64,000 nt of DNA from Oscillatoria sp. FACHB-1406. GTDB lineage: Bacteria; Cyanobacteriota; Cyanobacteriia; Cyanobacteriales; Spirulinaceae. Position 1 is the stretch's first letter, and the number at the start of each line of letters is the position of its first letter. Shown here in pieces: positions 54,107 through 62,783 of this stretch. Below the pieces are notes generated by a model, which was given only the letters and a program-made list of their open reading frames with translations, had not been told where the DNA came from and did no database searches. Both the position numbers and the translations under genes were made by a program. The stretch is taken from assembly GCF_014698145.1 (NCBI RefSeq), contig NZ_JACJSM010000027.1, positions 17,002-81,001 on the forward strand, read 5' to 3'.

Positions 54107-54227
54107 AACAAACTCCAAAGTTGGATTTATTTACTTCGCACTCTAACTATTAGGGTACTAAATTAAAACGGGGATGTCAAGACTCAACTTGCTTGATTTG
54201 CTTTTTTTCAATAACAACTCGTGAATT

Positions 54228-54258
54228 TTGCATTTTGAATTCCGCGCAAGGGTACAAT
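54228..54258 (+). promoter_or_regulatory. Candidate efp promoter
   Basis: TTGCAT (54228-54233) and TACAAT (54253-54258) with a 19-base spacer, 36 bases before the efp ATG. The spacing is longer than ideal, so the call is tentative. Confidence 0.35.
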
Positions 54259-54293
54259 GTTCCTGATTGTTTTTGCTGTGCTGTGTAAGCTTC

Positions 54294-54851
54294 ATGATTT
54301 CGAGTAACGACTTTAGGCCGGGTGTAACGATTGAGTTAGATGGATCGGTGTGGCGAGTGGTGGAATTTCTCCACGTCAAACCGGGAAAAGGCTCTGCCTT
54401 CGTGCGCACCAAACTCAAAAACGTTCAAACAGGGGGCGTAGTCGAGCGCACGTTCCGAGCGGGAGAAACAGTACCGCAAGCGACGTTGGAAAAGCGGACG
54501 ATGCAGCACACCTATAAAGATGTCGATGAATTCGTGTTCATGGACATGGATAGCTACGAAGAATCTCGCCTCAGTGAAAAACAAATCGGCGATCGCGTCA
54601 AATACCTAAAAGACGGCATGGAAGTCAATGTCGTATTTTGGGGAACGCAAGTCTTAGAAGTCGAATTGCCGAACTCGGTCGTCTTAGAAGTGACCCAAAC
54701 CGATCCGGGAGTAAAAGGCGATACGGCAACCGGCGGTACGAAACCGGCAATTGTCGAAACCGGAGCGCAGGTCATGGTTCCGCTGTTTATATCCATCGGC
54801 GAGCGCATTAAAATCGATACGCGCAACGATAGTTACCTGGGACGGGAGTAA
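54294..54851 (+). CDS. efp: Elongation factor P
   Basis: Relieves ribosome stalling at polyproline stretches. 185 residues from ATG 54294, which gives the family start [10 protein letters not shown]. The tip loop has PGKG with Lys32 at the position that is modified in many bacteria. The KOW-like first domain and two OB domains are complete (ending [15 protein letters not shown]). accB follows after 88 bases, the usual cyanobacterial order. Confidence 0.97.
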   Translation: MISSNDFRPGVTIELDGSVWRVVEFLHVKPGKGSAFVRTKLKNVQTGGVVERTFRAGETVPQATLEKRTMQHTYKDVDEFVFMDMDSYEESRLSEKQIGDRVKYLKDGMEVNVVFWGTQVLEVELPNSVVLEVTQTDPGVKGDTATGGTKPAIVETGAQVMVPLFISIGERIKIDTRNDSYLGRE

Positions 54852-54939
54852 CTCCGGTTACTCGGTTGAGAGCTTTGGCATCATCGAGTGCCGAACTCTT
54901 GGTTAAAAATTTAAAATCGAACGTGGAGATAGAGAATTC

Positions 54940-55440
54940 GTGTCTATCGATATCAATCAACTCCGGGAACTTTTAAGCGCGATCGCGCAAACCGACATTG
55001 CCGAACTGACCTTAAAAAGTGACGAATTTGAATTAACCGTGCGTCGGGGAGTCGCGGCAACGGTTCCGAGCATCGCGGCGAGCGAAACGCTGATGACGAC
55101 CATAGCGGCAGCCCCCAGTGCCGCTCCCGTCGCGTCCGTCCTGCCCGCCGTCGTCCCCGCTCCCCAAGAATCATCGCCGCCGCCTGCGAACGAGTTTAAA
55201 GGGGCAGAAATTGTCTCGCCGATGGTAGGAACCTTTTATCGCGCTCCAGGCCCCGACGAAGCCCCCTTCATCGCGGTTGGCGAGCGCGTCCGCACCGGAC
55301 AAACCGTTTGCATAATTGAAGCGATGAAACTGATGAATGAAATTGAATCAGAAGTTTCTGGACAAATCGTTGAAATCATGGTAGAAAACGGTCAACCTGT
55401 GGAGTACGGTCAAGTGCTAATGCGCGTTAAACCCGATTAA
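54940..55440 (+). CDS. accB: Biotin carboxyl carrier protein of acetyl-CoA carboxylase
   Basis: Carries carboxyl-biotin between the two halves of acetyl-CoA carboxylase, the first step of fatty acid synthesis. 166 residues: an N-terminal helical domain ([23 protein letters not shown]), an Ala/Pro-rich flexible linker, and a biotinyl domain with biotin on Lys130 in [11 protein letters not shown] start with GGAG about 10 bases upstream. Complete and typical. Confidence 0.97.
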   Translation: MSIDINQLRELLSAIAQTDIAELTLKSDEFELTVRRGVAATVPSIAASETLMTTIAAAPSAAPVASVLPAVVPAPQESSPPPANEFKGAEIVSPMVGTFYRAPGPDEAPFIAVGERVRTGQTVCIIEAMKLMNEIESEVSGQIVEIMVENGQPVEYGQVLMRVKPD

Positions 55441-55514
55441 GTTTCCGCACAATTTGCGATCGCTCCCAAAGAATTGTTAGGATCTGGGGACTGCTTATTT
55501 AGAGCGTAATTTCA

Positions 55515-55874
55515 ATGCAACTTGCCGACTCCTCCTCGCAAGAAGTGGTTCAATACATCGCTGAGTATTTTAGTATTCTGAGCGAACCGATGCGCTTGCG
55601 CCTGTTAAACTTACTGCGCGATCGCGAACAATGCGTCCAAGAATTAGTTGATGCCACGCAAACCAGTCAGGCGAACGTTTCTAAGCATCTCAAAGTCATG
55701 CTGCAAGCCGGTATCCTCAGCCGCCGCAGCGAAGGAACCTCTGCTTATTACAGCATTGAAGATCCGCTCATTTTTGAACTGTGCAACCTCGTTTGCAATC
55801 GCCTCGCTACGCGCATCGAACAGCAAGCGCGTCACTTCCGGGACTTTAATACGCGGGAAATGAATTATAAATAA
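55515..55874 (+). CDS. ArsR-family winged-helix regulator
   Basis: 119 residues. The HTH is at about 38-65 (QCVQELVDATQTSQANVSKHLKVM), followed by the wing (GILSRRSEGTSAYYSI). A single Cys40 lies in the recognition region and the tail has no CxC metal site, so metal sensing of the ArsR/SmtB type is not clear. Redox or other sensing is possible. The stop codon is at the border of an STRR array. The target is unknown; no transporter adjoins. Confidence 0.9.
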   Translation: MQLADSSSQEVVQYIAEYFSILSEPMRLRLLNLLRDREQCVQELVDATQTSQANVSKHLKVMLQAGILSRRSEGTSAYYSIEDPLIFELCNLVCNRLATRIEQQARHFRDFNTREMNYK

Positions 55875-56086
55875 TGGATAATTGATAATGGACAATGGAT
55901 AACGTCGGGAAGAATTGATAATTGATAATGGACAATGGATAATGTCTTGAATAATTGACAATGGACATCACCCAAACCCTTGCACCTCCAATTAGTGCTG
56001 ATGTCCTAAAAAGAAGCTTCGCCTCAAGAGAGCAATTAATTTGTACGAACGTTATCAATTATCCATTATCCATTGTCAATTATTGA
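55870..56086. repeat. Second inverted pair of STRR-like arrays
   Basis: The left array, 55870-55966, contains a near-exact 26-base direct repeat (55881-55906 and 55921-55946). The right array, about 56053-56086, carries the reverse-complement units (TATCCATTATCCATTG). About 85 bases of unrelated sequence lie between. The arrangement matches 17163-17329. Confidence 0.7.
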
Positions 56087-56090
56087 GTTT

Positions 56091-56765
56091 CTAAAGACCG
56101 AAATCGCGTTCAAATTTTTGGCGAGTTAGCGGTTGTTCTAGAACCAATCCTTCGCCGCCCAGCACATTTAAACGATTGCCTTCCACCTCAATCCAAACCT
56201 TTCCTTGAGGATTGAGAGAGGTTGCCGTATAGATAACCTGAGCCAAGCGCCCCGTCATCGACATCGTACCGCCCCCTTTCGTAAAATCTTCCGAAAGATT
56301 AACGTTCACCCCATCGGGCACCTGTTTCAACCCTAACAATCGCGTTCCTTTCGGAATGCTAGAGCTTTGCGCTGCCGTTTTCGGGCCAGCTAACAACGCT
56401 TGAAAAGCTCGATTGAGCGCAGCTTCCGATTCAGCCGCGTTTTTAGGCGCACTTCCTTCCACCGGACTAGGAACCGGCTTAACGGTTTGAGCGTTAGCAT
56501 CGAGCCAAAACACCTTCGCACCTGCTTGCTGAGATGTTTTCGTCGCCTGCACGGGAGGTTTCGGGGGCGTTGGGCGTGCGACGGGCGAGGGAGACGCAGG
56601 AACGATAGAAGGCGAAGGCGAAGGCAAAACCGTTGTGGCAGTCGGAGACGGAGTAGGAGATACAGAATTGGTCGATTCGGTTGTCGTCGCGTCGCAACCG
56701 GCTAAGATGACGGCAAAGAGTCCGACGAGCAGGTGAAGCGATGGTTTTAAATTGGGTTTAATCAT
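56091..56765 (-). CDS. GerMN-domain lipoprotein
   Basis: 224 residues. A signal peptide with lipobox LAGC (lipidated Cys24) is followed by a Pro/Ser/Thr-rich linker (about 30-75) and a GerMN domain (KVFWLDANAQTVKPVPSPV, LNRAFQALLAG, GVNVNLSEDFTKGGG, VIYTATSL). GerMN domains are found in spore-germination and in other envelope proteins; in cyanobacteria they are probably cell-wall associated. No enzyme motif. Start ATG 56765. Its upstream neighbour at 56837 is on the same strand. Confidence 0.88.
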   Translation of the reverse strand: MIKPNLKPSLHLLVGLFAVILAGCDATTTESTNSVSPTPSPTATTVLPSPSPSIVPASPSPVARPTPPKPPVQATKTSQQAGAKVFWLDANAQTVKPVPSPVEGSAPKNAAESEAALNRAFQALLAGPKTAAQSSSIPKGTRLLGLKQVPDGVNVNLSEDFTKGGGTMSMTGRLAQVIYTATSLNPQGKVWIEVEGNRLNVLGGEGLVLEQPLTRQKFERDFGL

Positions 56766-56836
56766 AGGTCACTGAAAATGCGAGCGATAGGACGAAATAC
56801 AAAAGCGAACTTAAAGGTTTTAGCTACCAGCAATAT

Positions 56837-58117
56837 TCAAAAACCATTCGGTTCGAGCCGGACAAAAGCGGCTGTTTTAATTTCATCCTCGTTTACCTCT
56901 AATTGTAAAAGTCGTATTGTGTAACCAGAGGTTTCCCAGCGGCGCAAATCTAATCCAGAATTAATACTACCAATGAAAGCTTGTAGGATAAAAGCGGGTA
57001 GGGGGTTGTCGTCGATGGCTGCGGTTGGCTCGACAAGGCGAAGTTTTGTGGCGCTGTCGATCGCGATTCCAGATTCGAGACTAATTTTTAGCGGTTTGGC
57101 TTCTAAAGTAAAGGGGCGCGCATTAGCAACGTTAATCCTTTGGAAAGCAATAAAGAACGATCGCAGATCTTCGAGCGGTTGTTGCAGTTCGTTGGTTAAT
57201 TTATTAATCGTTTGCAAGCGTTGCGCGAGATTATCACCGCGTCGGGGAGTCGCAAGCGCTCCCTGCAAGGCAGTAAGCTGCGATCGCAATCCGGCTACAT
57301 CTACCGCAGGCAGAGGGCGCGGAAAGATTTGCGACTCACTAGGCAAATCGAGTTTTTCGACTTCGCTAGCAAAGGCTTGCACGTCTTCGAGATTGAGTTG
57401 TTGGACGCGATCGACTCGGGCTTGCAATTGCGGAATATCGAGGGCAGAAAGGCGGGATTGCAACTGGGCTGCGTCTAACGCTTCGGTTCCTTGCAATTGC
57501 ATTGCAACTCGTCGCAAGCCTTGCTGAAGCTTGCTGACTTCATCTTGCGGTTTTGCGGCTAAGACTCGATCTAAATCTTCTGCTGTCAAACCCGTCAAGC
57601 GTAAATTGGCTTCAAACCGCAGTCGATTTTTGCCTAACAGATCGATGCGAGTGCTAGCTAAACGATAGTTACCGCCACCCTTAGAGAAATTGCCCGCAAC
57701 TCCGACAAGCGCTTTTTGGATGCGCGCTTGCACCATCGGCGATTGCAATGCAGTGTTTAAATCGTCTTCTGTTAACACCAAACGCACGCCCGCTTGTAAG
57801 GGCTGGCGCAAAGCTTTGAGGGGATTACTTCCACCGCCGCGCAATTGCGCTAAATCGACATTGAGGGGATCGGTTTCGAGTTCGAGGGCAGCAACGCGAA
57901 TTTGGGGGGTTAATTGTACGCCTCGGGTGGCAACGCGGACGCGATCGATTTTTCCTGCAATGACTTGATAGCTCGGTGTATTATCGACGCGCACATCGAC
58001 AACCTCCACCCCCTCCAGGTTGGCACGAATTTGATTTTCGGCTACCGTATCGACGATGAAACCGGGAGGGGTTAAACCGGCAAGAAGCCCGGACAGAAGT
58101 AAGGTTAAAATTTCCAC
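56837..58117 (-). CDS. DUF2993 (LmeA-like) domain protein
   Basis: 426 residues with a signal-peptide-like N-terminus (LLLSGLLAGLTPPGF). The domain shows VAENQIRANLEGVEVVDVRVDNTP, GKIDRVRVATRGVQL and LRFEANLRLTGL, the pattern of DUF2993, related to a mycobacterial periplasmic lipid-binding protein (LmeA). A central helical insert (about 215-310) separates two halves. Probably a periplasmic or membrane-surface lipid-binding protein; inferred. Confidence 0.85.
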   Translation of the reverse strand: MEILTLLLSGLLAGLTPPGFIVDTVAENQIRANLEGVEVVDVRVDNTPSYQVIAGKIDRVRVATRGVQLTPQIRVAALELETDPLNVDLAQLRGGGSNPLKALRQPLQAGVRLVLTEDDLNTALQSPMVQARIQKALVGVAGNFSKGGGNYRLASTRIDLLGKNRLRFEANLRLTGLTAEDLDRVLAAKPQDEVSKLQQGLRRVAMQLQGTEALDAAQLQSRLSALDIPQLQARVDRVQQLNLEDVQAFASEVEKLDLPSESQIFPRPLPAVDVAGLRSQLTALQGALATPRRGDNLAQRLQTINKLTNELQQPLEDLRSFFIAFQRINVANARPFTLEAKPLKISLESGIAIDSATKLRLVEPTAAIDDNPLPAFILQAFIGSINSGLDLRRWETSGYTIRLLQLEVNEDEIKTAAFVRLEPNGF

Positions 58118-58133
58118 AATAAACAGTTATGTA

Positions 58134-58272
58134 ATTCGTAGTTCGTAATTCGTAATTCGTAGTTCGTAATTCGTAATTCGTAGTTCGTAATTCGTAATTC
58201 GTAGTTCGTAATTCGTAATTCGTAGTTCATCACTCATCACTCATCACTCATAATTCATAATTCATAATTCGG
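58134..58272. repeat. Tandem AT-rich repeat (GTAATTCGTAGTTC units)
   Basis: An array of GTAGTTC and GTAATTC heptads repeats as a 21-base superunit about five times, then changes to CATCACT and CATAATT units. It ends inside the last codons of the DUF3370 gene. A different heptad from the ATTATCC arrays elsewhere, and one prone to slippage. Confidence 0.8.
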
Positions 58273-59752
58273 TACTAACCGTTAAGACTTGCGGGGGCGT
58301 AGCATCAGGAGGGTAGAGAAAATCAATGCTAACCTCGCGGCGATCGCGCGGCGACAAGCTCAAAGTGACTAAAGGTTTGCCTTGTTCGCCCCGTCGCTGC
58401 ACTAAATGATAAAACTGCGTTTGAGTTGCACCGCGATCGTCAGTGTAGCGGACTTGCACCGTACCTCGGAAGAAGATTTTATCTTCGGGCGGATCGAGAA
58501 ATTCGAGTTCGTCGTCCCTGTCGTCCTCTTTAAGCGGGGTAGAAAACGCGATCGCAACTCGACGCTGCTCGTCGCTATTGTTTGAGAGGGGTAAGGTTAA
58601 GTAATAATGAATCCCATAATTCCCGTGGGCGCGATAAGCCGTATCGGGATAGCGTACTAACATGGGCGCGCTCTGGATTTGTCCGGTACCTAGCGTCCCT
58701 CCATCAAGGGTGCTTAAGGGATAGGAAAAGGCTTCGCCGGGACGGGGAATATTGAGAGAACGCGCGATCGGGTCGTCCGCTACTACGGTTTGCCACTGAG
58801 AACCAAGGGCTACCCCTGCCACTCGTCCGTAAACCGTCTCTTCTGTTTTAGTATCCAGCGGCGTGGGTGCAAGATCGCGCGGGTAGGCTAGGCTTCCGCG
58901 CACCACTAACTGCGCCCACTCTTCCAAACGGGGCGAACGAGTGGCAACGGGGCGGGCAGGAATTGGAGTCATCTCTAAAACCTTAAGCAGATCTTGTGGA
59001 TCGACTCCGCTTTGTAGTTTAGGAGGGTTTGCTAAAGGCGCGGGCATCGCCAAACTTGCTAGATGCACCGGCCCGTCGCTTCTCAAACGGATTAAAGTCG
59101 AACGAGCATTACCCAGACGAATGGGCAAACTAAATAACATCTGCACCGACTTGGGCGGAATTAGGATTCGTTCTGGGAAGATCGATTGATTCAATCCTCG
59201 CAAAATATCGTTAGTTAAACGCGAGCCGGGACCGGAAAAGATCGTTCCCCTGGGATTTTCAACAGTGGGGGGCAGGTCGATGAAGGGCGCGTCGGGGTTA
59301 GTCACGTAACTGAGACCCTGAATCACAGAAACCGTAACCGGGCGATTGCTGGGGTTGTATACCAGCAAACCTTGATAGATCGGCCGCCAATCTGAGGAAT
59401 TTTTACCGCGCGCGATGTGGTGGGTGAAAATATCGAAGCGTCCTTGCAGTGGGTAGTTGAGGTGAGCGCGCGCATCGCTCATCCCTCTGGGGGGAAGAGT
59501 AGAGAGCAATATCCCCGTATCGTAAATGACTTCCGGGCTATTACTGTTGAAGACGGGGACGCGATCGAGTTGTCCGGGTAAAGGACGAATTTCTTGCGCT
59601 TGGACGAGCCTTCGTTGGGCAAGTAACGCAGCTTCTTGGGGGGATAGCGGCGGTACTAATAAATCTTGGTTGACCTCCTGGACGGCGATGGGGTAGGAGG
59701 AGGGAGCGGGGGCGATTTCAGGGAGTGCGAACGGGGGCAAAAACGATAACAT
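58262..59752 (-). CDS. DUF3370 family protein
   Basis: 496 residues; a cyanobacterial family of unknown function. Typical blocks: RPLPGQLDRVPVFNSNSPEVI, GILLSTLPP, YPLQGRFDIFTHHIARG, GLLVYNPSNRPVTVSVIQGLSYVT, ALGSQWQ and GNYGIHYYLTLPLSNNSDE. A hydrophobic N-terminus suggests export. Predominantly beta structure. The stop region overlaps a tandem repeat array. Confidence 0.87.
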   Translation of the reverse strand: MLSFLPPFALPEIAPAPSSYPIAVQEVNQDLLVPPLSPQEAALLAQRRLVQAQEIRPLPGQLDRVPVFNSNSPEVIYDTGILLSTLPPRGMSDARAHLNYPLQGRFDIFTHHIARGKNSSDWRPIYQGLLVYNPSNRPVTVSVIQGLSYVTNPDAPFIDLPPTVENPRGTIFSGPGSRLTNDILRGLNQSIFPERILIPPKSVQMLFSLPIRLGNARSTLIRLRSDGPVHLASLAMPAPLANPPKLQSGVDPQDLLKVLEMTPIPARPVATRSPRLEEWAQLVVRGSLAYPRDLAPTPLDTKTEETVYGRVAGVALGSQWQTVVADDPIARSLNIPRPGEAFSYPLSTLDGGTLGTGQIQSAPMLVRYPDTAYRAHGNYGIHYYLTLPLSNNSDEQRRVAIAFSTPLKEDDRDDELEFLDPPEDKIFFRGTVQVRYTDDRGATQTQFYHLVQRRGEQGKPLVTLSLSPRDRREVSIDFLYPPDATPPQVLTVSTEL

Positions 59753-59901
59753 TCAGGCTAAAGATGAAACGCCAGAACGAATTTTTTAATTCCAGTCTGG
59801 ACTAAGCTAGCACGATCTGTTGCGATTGACGAGCAAAAGTTTCAAATTGCTGACCTCGCTGGCTCTAATGCTGGCTTATCAAGATTATCTTTCATGATGT
59901 T

Positions 59902-62061
59902 TTAGTTGCTGGCGGTTGCTGTCAGCGAGAGATTGTAGGCATTAGCAACGGGCGATTGAGAGACGAGAATGCAGGTATAAATGCCATTTTCTGAAGCTCG
60001 CCCCGACCAACTTCGCAGTTTGGAGTTTTCTAAGAGGCGATCGCCATTGGGGTGATAGACTGCGAAGCTCACCGACAAATCGGCATCCAGTATAGCGCTG
60101 ACGGTTTGACCGGCTTCTAATTGCAGGAAGAAAACTTTAACCTCGCCCGGTTGCAGCGTTCCGCTCGGAGACTCCGCTTCGTTAGCAGCAAGCGTTATCG
60201 GGGCTGAAGACTGTTGCGATCGCAGGCTTCGTAGGAAATCGGCGATCGTCGCTCGTTCGATTTGCAAAAGCGCACTGCTTTGGGGGGTTTGACCTGCGAT
60301 TTCTGGGAAGTGATAGGCTAACAGCATTTCTGCGACATCAAACAGCGCTTTCTCGCTCAACTTAAATGAGGCTGCCGCACGGACTATACTGTCTCGCTCC
60401 TCGGTATTGTAGCGCCCCAAGCGTTGGCGCGCCGATAGACTGAGAAACTCGAGGCGAGCGATCGCGTCTGTTCCGATAGTATCCCAGCGTTCGCGCCAAA
60501 CGCTATCTTCCGGAGCTAGGGAAGGCGTTTTTCCGGTTTGCGATGGATAAGTATCCCAAAAAAACTCATTCGTCAGTTGGGTAAAAAACTCGTAATTCAG
60601 ACCCGATCGCAAGCGGCGATCGCGCAGTGCCAGTTTTCGCTCCCGTTCTGCCTCCGGTAAACTCGCTTCTGGCTCGGGTTCGGGATCGTCTGCGGGTAAA
60701 AAGTTTAACGCCTTCGACTGAGAAACTCGCCCCTCTCCTTCGCTCGCCAGCAATTGAGCATTGCGATCGATCCACAATCGACTCGCCCACCAGCCCGCAG
60801 TCCCAGAACCCAAGCTATACGCACAGACGAGCGCGAGATTAACCAATACTCTCGATCTCTGGAATCGCACGACTTGACGAGAAGTTGTTACAGAACGCGA
60901 GCGAGATTTATGCGAACCGACCGTCGATACAACCTCGGAAGATGGCTCGCTTTTCGGCTTTTCAATGCTAAATAGAGCGGAAGCCAAACTTTCCTCGATA
61001 CTCTTGTCTGTTTCGCTATCAGTTCGGGGAACCTCAGATTCCTCGGATAGCGAACTCGGTACGAGCGAAGGGGGCGGAACGTGGATTTCGGGCGCTACTG
61101 TTTCTTGTGTTAAGGCTATTGGTTCGGCTACTGTTGCTTGGGTTAAGGCTATTGGTTCGGCTACTGTTGCTTGGGTTAATGCTATCGGTTCGGCTTCGCT
61201 CTGCGGTTCCCAGAGTAAAGCACGTACTGCTTCCAAAGTCGTTCCCGCATCGGAGAAGCGATCGCTCGATTCTGGGGCAAGCATCCTTTGCAAAATCTCT
61301 TGGAAGTCCGCACTCGCCGGAATTTGCGACCAATCCCAACTGAAAGATTCGGGATTTCGCAATTGTTGCGGTTCTCGAGCCGAGAGTAAAGCGATCGCGA
61401 TCGCGCCCAGCGCATACAGATCGCTCTGCGGTCCTGCAGTTCCTGCCCGAAGTCGTTCCGGCGCGTCGTATCCCGCCATTCCCCCATAAAACCGCTTTTT
61501 CTTATCCGAGGGGTTCAATATTGCTACCAGTTGTTTAAACGCCCCAAAATCAATAAAAACCGTCTGCTTATCGGCTTGCCGCTGCATGATATTTTCCAGC
61601 GCCAAATCGCCGTGAATCATACCCTTTTGGTGGAGGTAAACCAAAATGGGTAAAGATTGGCGCAAAAGCTCGATAACTTCTTCTTCCTTAAACCGCCGTC
61701 CGTGTTGCCAGCGTAACTGAAGGAATTCTTGGTAATTCAATCCCTCAACACATTCGTAAACGCAACACCAGCTTTTGCGATCGCGAAATGAGGTCGGAAA
61801 AAAGTGTTTCAGCTTGGAGAGTTGCGGGTGCTGGAGTCGAGATAGCTTTCGAGCGGCATTTTCAAACCGGACTGTTGCTTTAGCCGCCGCCTCGCCCCCC
61901 GGCAGAACGGGCGTAAAGAGCTTGAGAACGCCTCGCTCGCACTTTCCCTCTCGTTCGCGGACTAAATAAGTCTGACTCCAGCGCCCGCGTCCTAACTCGT
62001 AGAGTATGCAATAGCGATCGCCGATAATCTCTCCAGACTGAATCCCATTTACTTTAGACAT
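59902..62061 (-). CDS. Ser/Thr protein kinase with repeat linker, membrane helix and C-terminal PPC-like domain
   Basis: About 719 residues from ATG 62061. The kinase domain (10-290) has the glycine loop LGRGRWSQTYL, Lys47, catalytic loop HGDLALEN (His150, Asp152, Asn157) and DFG (171-173). The loop is of the non-RD type (Gly for Arg). Next come three 11-residue repeats (AEPIALTQATV; bases 61095-61193), a charged linker, a membrane helix at about 420-445, a helical domain, and a C-terminal beta domain (ITLAANEAESPSGTLQPGEVKVFFL) like bacterial pre-peptidase domains. Likely an envelope-sensing kinase; the ligand is unknown. Confidence 0.88.
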   Translation of the reverse strand: MSKVNGIQSGEIIGDRYCILYELGRGRWSQTYLVREREGKCERGVLKLFTPVLPGGEAAAKATVRFENAARKLSRLQHPQLSKLKHFFPTSFRDRKSWCCVYECVEGLNYQEFLQLRWQHGRRFKEEEVIELLRQSLPILVYLHQKGMIHGDLALENIMQRQADKQTVFIDFGAFKQLVAILNPSDKKKRFYGGMAGYDAPERLRAGTAGPQSDLYALGAIAIALLSAREPQQLRNPESFSWDWSQIPASADFQEILQRMLAPESSDRFSDAGTTLEAVRALLWEPQSEAEPIALTQATVAEPIALTQATVAEPIALTQETVAPEIHVPPPSLVPSSLSEESEVPRTDSETDKSIEESLASALFSIEKPKSEPSSEVVSTVGSHKSRSRSVTTSRQVVRFQRSRVLVNLALVCAYSLGSGTAGWWASRLWIDRNAQLLASEGEGRVSQSKALNFLPADDPEPEPEASLPEAERERKLALRDRRLRSGLNYEFFTQLTNEFFWDTYPSQTGKTPSLAPEDSVWRERWDTIGTDAIARLEFLSLSARQRLGRYNTEERDSIVRAAASFKLSEKALFDVAEMLLAYHFPEIAGQTPQSSALLQIERATIADFLRSLRSQQSSAPITLAANEAESPSGTLQPGEVKVFFLQLEAGQTVSAILDADLSVSFAVYHPNGDRLLENSKLRSWSGRASENGIYTCILVSQSPVANAYNLSLTATASN
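61095..61193. repeat. Three 33-base tandem repeats inside the kinase gene
   Basis: Units at 61095-61127, 61128-61160 and 61161-61193 are nearly identical and encode an 11-residue repeat in the linker after the kinase domain. The low divergence implies recent expansion. Confidence 0.85.
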
Positions 62062-62189
62062 TGAAAAATCTGGGTTTAAAAGCCCTGTCGTCCACAACCG
62101 ATTTTTTTAATTGCCAATAGACATCTCTGAAAACTACATTGAAACCCTTGATACGCTGTACAAAAATCGGGGTTTTTGGAGATATCTAA

Positions 62190-62226
62190 CGATACATTAT
62201 CCATTATTCATTATCCATTATCCATT
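62190..62226. repeat. Short STRR-like array in the kinase/rhodanese divergent region
   Basis: ATTATCCATTATTCATTATCC-type units about 100 bases before the rhodanese start. The longer open frame through this array is not used because ATG 62327 has a good ribosome site. Confidence 0.6.
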
Positions 62227-62326
62227 TCTGAGTTGCTTGGTTTCGGTGCTACCCGCTACACTCAAAATTGTTCGGTTAAATTCAGACCCAACTCAAAAAA
62301 TAACTCGAGCCAGCCAAAGGAGTTTT

Positions 62327-62689
62327 ATGTCGGAAGTATCAACCTCAAACCCAGCCATTCCTCAAATTTCTGTGGAAGAACTCGCGCAGCGCCGGATCGA
62401 GAGCGATCGCGCGTTACAATTGATAGATGTCAGGGAGCCACAGGAAATCGCGATCGCTTGCCTTCCCGGCTTTGAAGTGCTGCCGCTGAGCGAATTCGCT
62501 GAATGGTCTGGGGACATTCTTACCCGTTTCGATCCCCAAGTCGAAACCCTCGTTATCTGCCATCATGGGGTGCGCTCGGCGCAAATGTGCTATTGGTTAC
62601 GGACGCAGGGTTTTAGCGATGTTAAAAACATCGTTGGAGGAATTGACGCTTATTCAGCCTGCATCGACTCGACCATTCCCCAATATTAA
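62327..62689 (+). CDS. Rhodanese-like sulfurtransferase
   Basis: 120 residues, a single rhodanese domain with the active-site Cys78 in VICHHGVRS and the entry motif LQLIDVREPQEIAI. ATG 62327 is chosen for AAGGAG eight bases upstream and because the longer frame crosses a repeat array. Single-domain rhodaneses move sulfane sulfur in thiosulfate detoxification or cofactor sulfuration. Followed 94 bases later by hrcA. Confidence 0.9.
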   Translation: MSEVSTSNPAIPQISVEELAQRRIESDRALQLIDVREPQEIAIACLPGFEVLPLSEFAEWSGDILTRFDPQVETLVICHHGVRSAQMCYWLRTQGFSDVKNIVGGIDAYSACIDSTIPQY

Positions 62690-62783
62690 GCGCGAACTGC
62701 TAGATCGATCCATCGATCTACTGCCACCTATCAATAAATTTTAATTCACTGTTTTCTCTTTTTAATAATCATTTTTTCCAACA

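Noticed and set aside
62111..62326. 72-residue N-terminal extension of the rhodanese protein
   Set aside because: It reads through an STRR array; AAGGAG before ATG 62327 sets the start.
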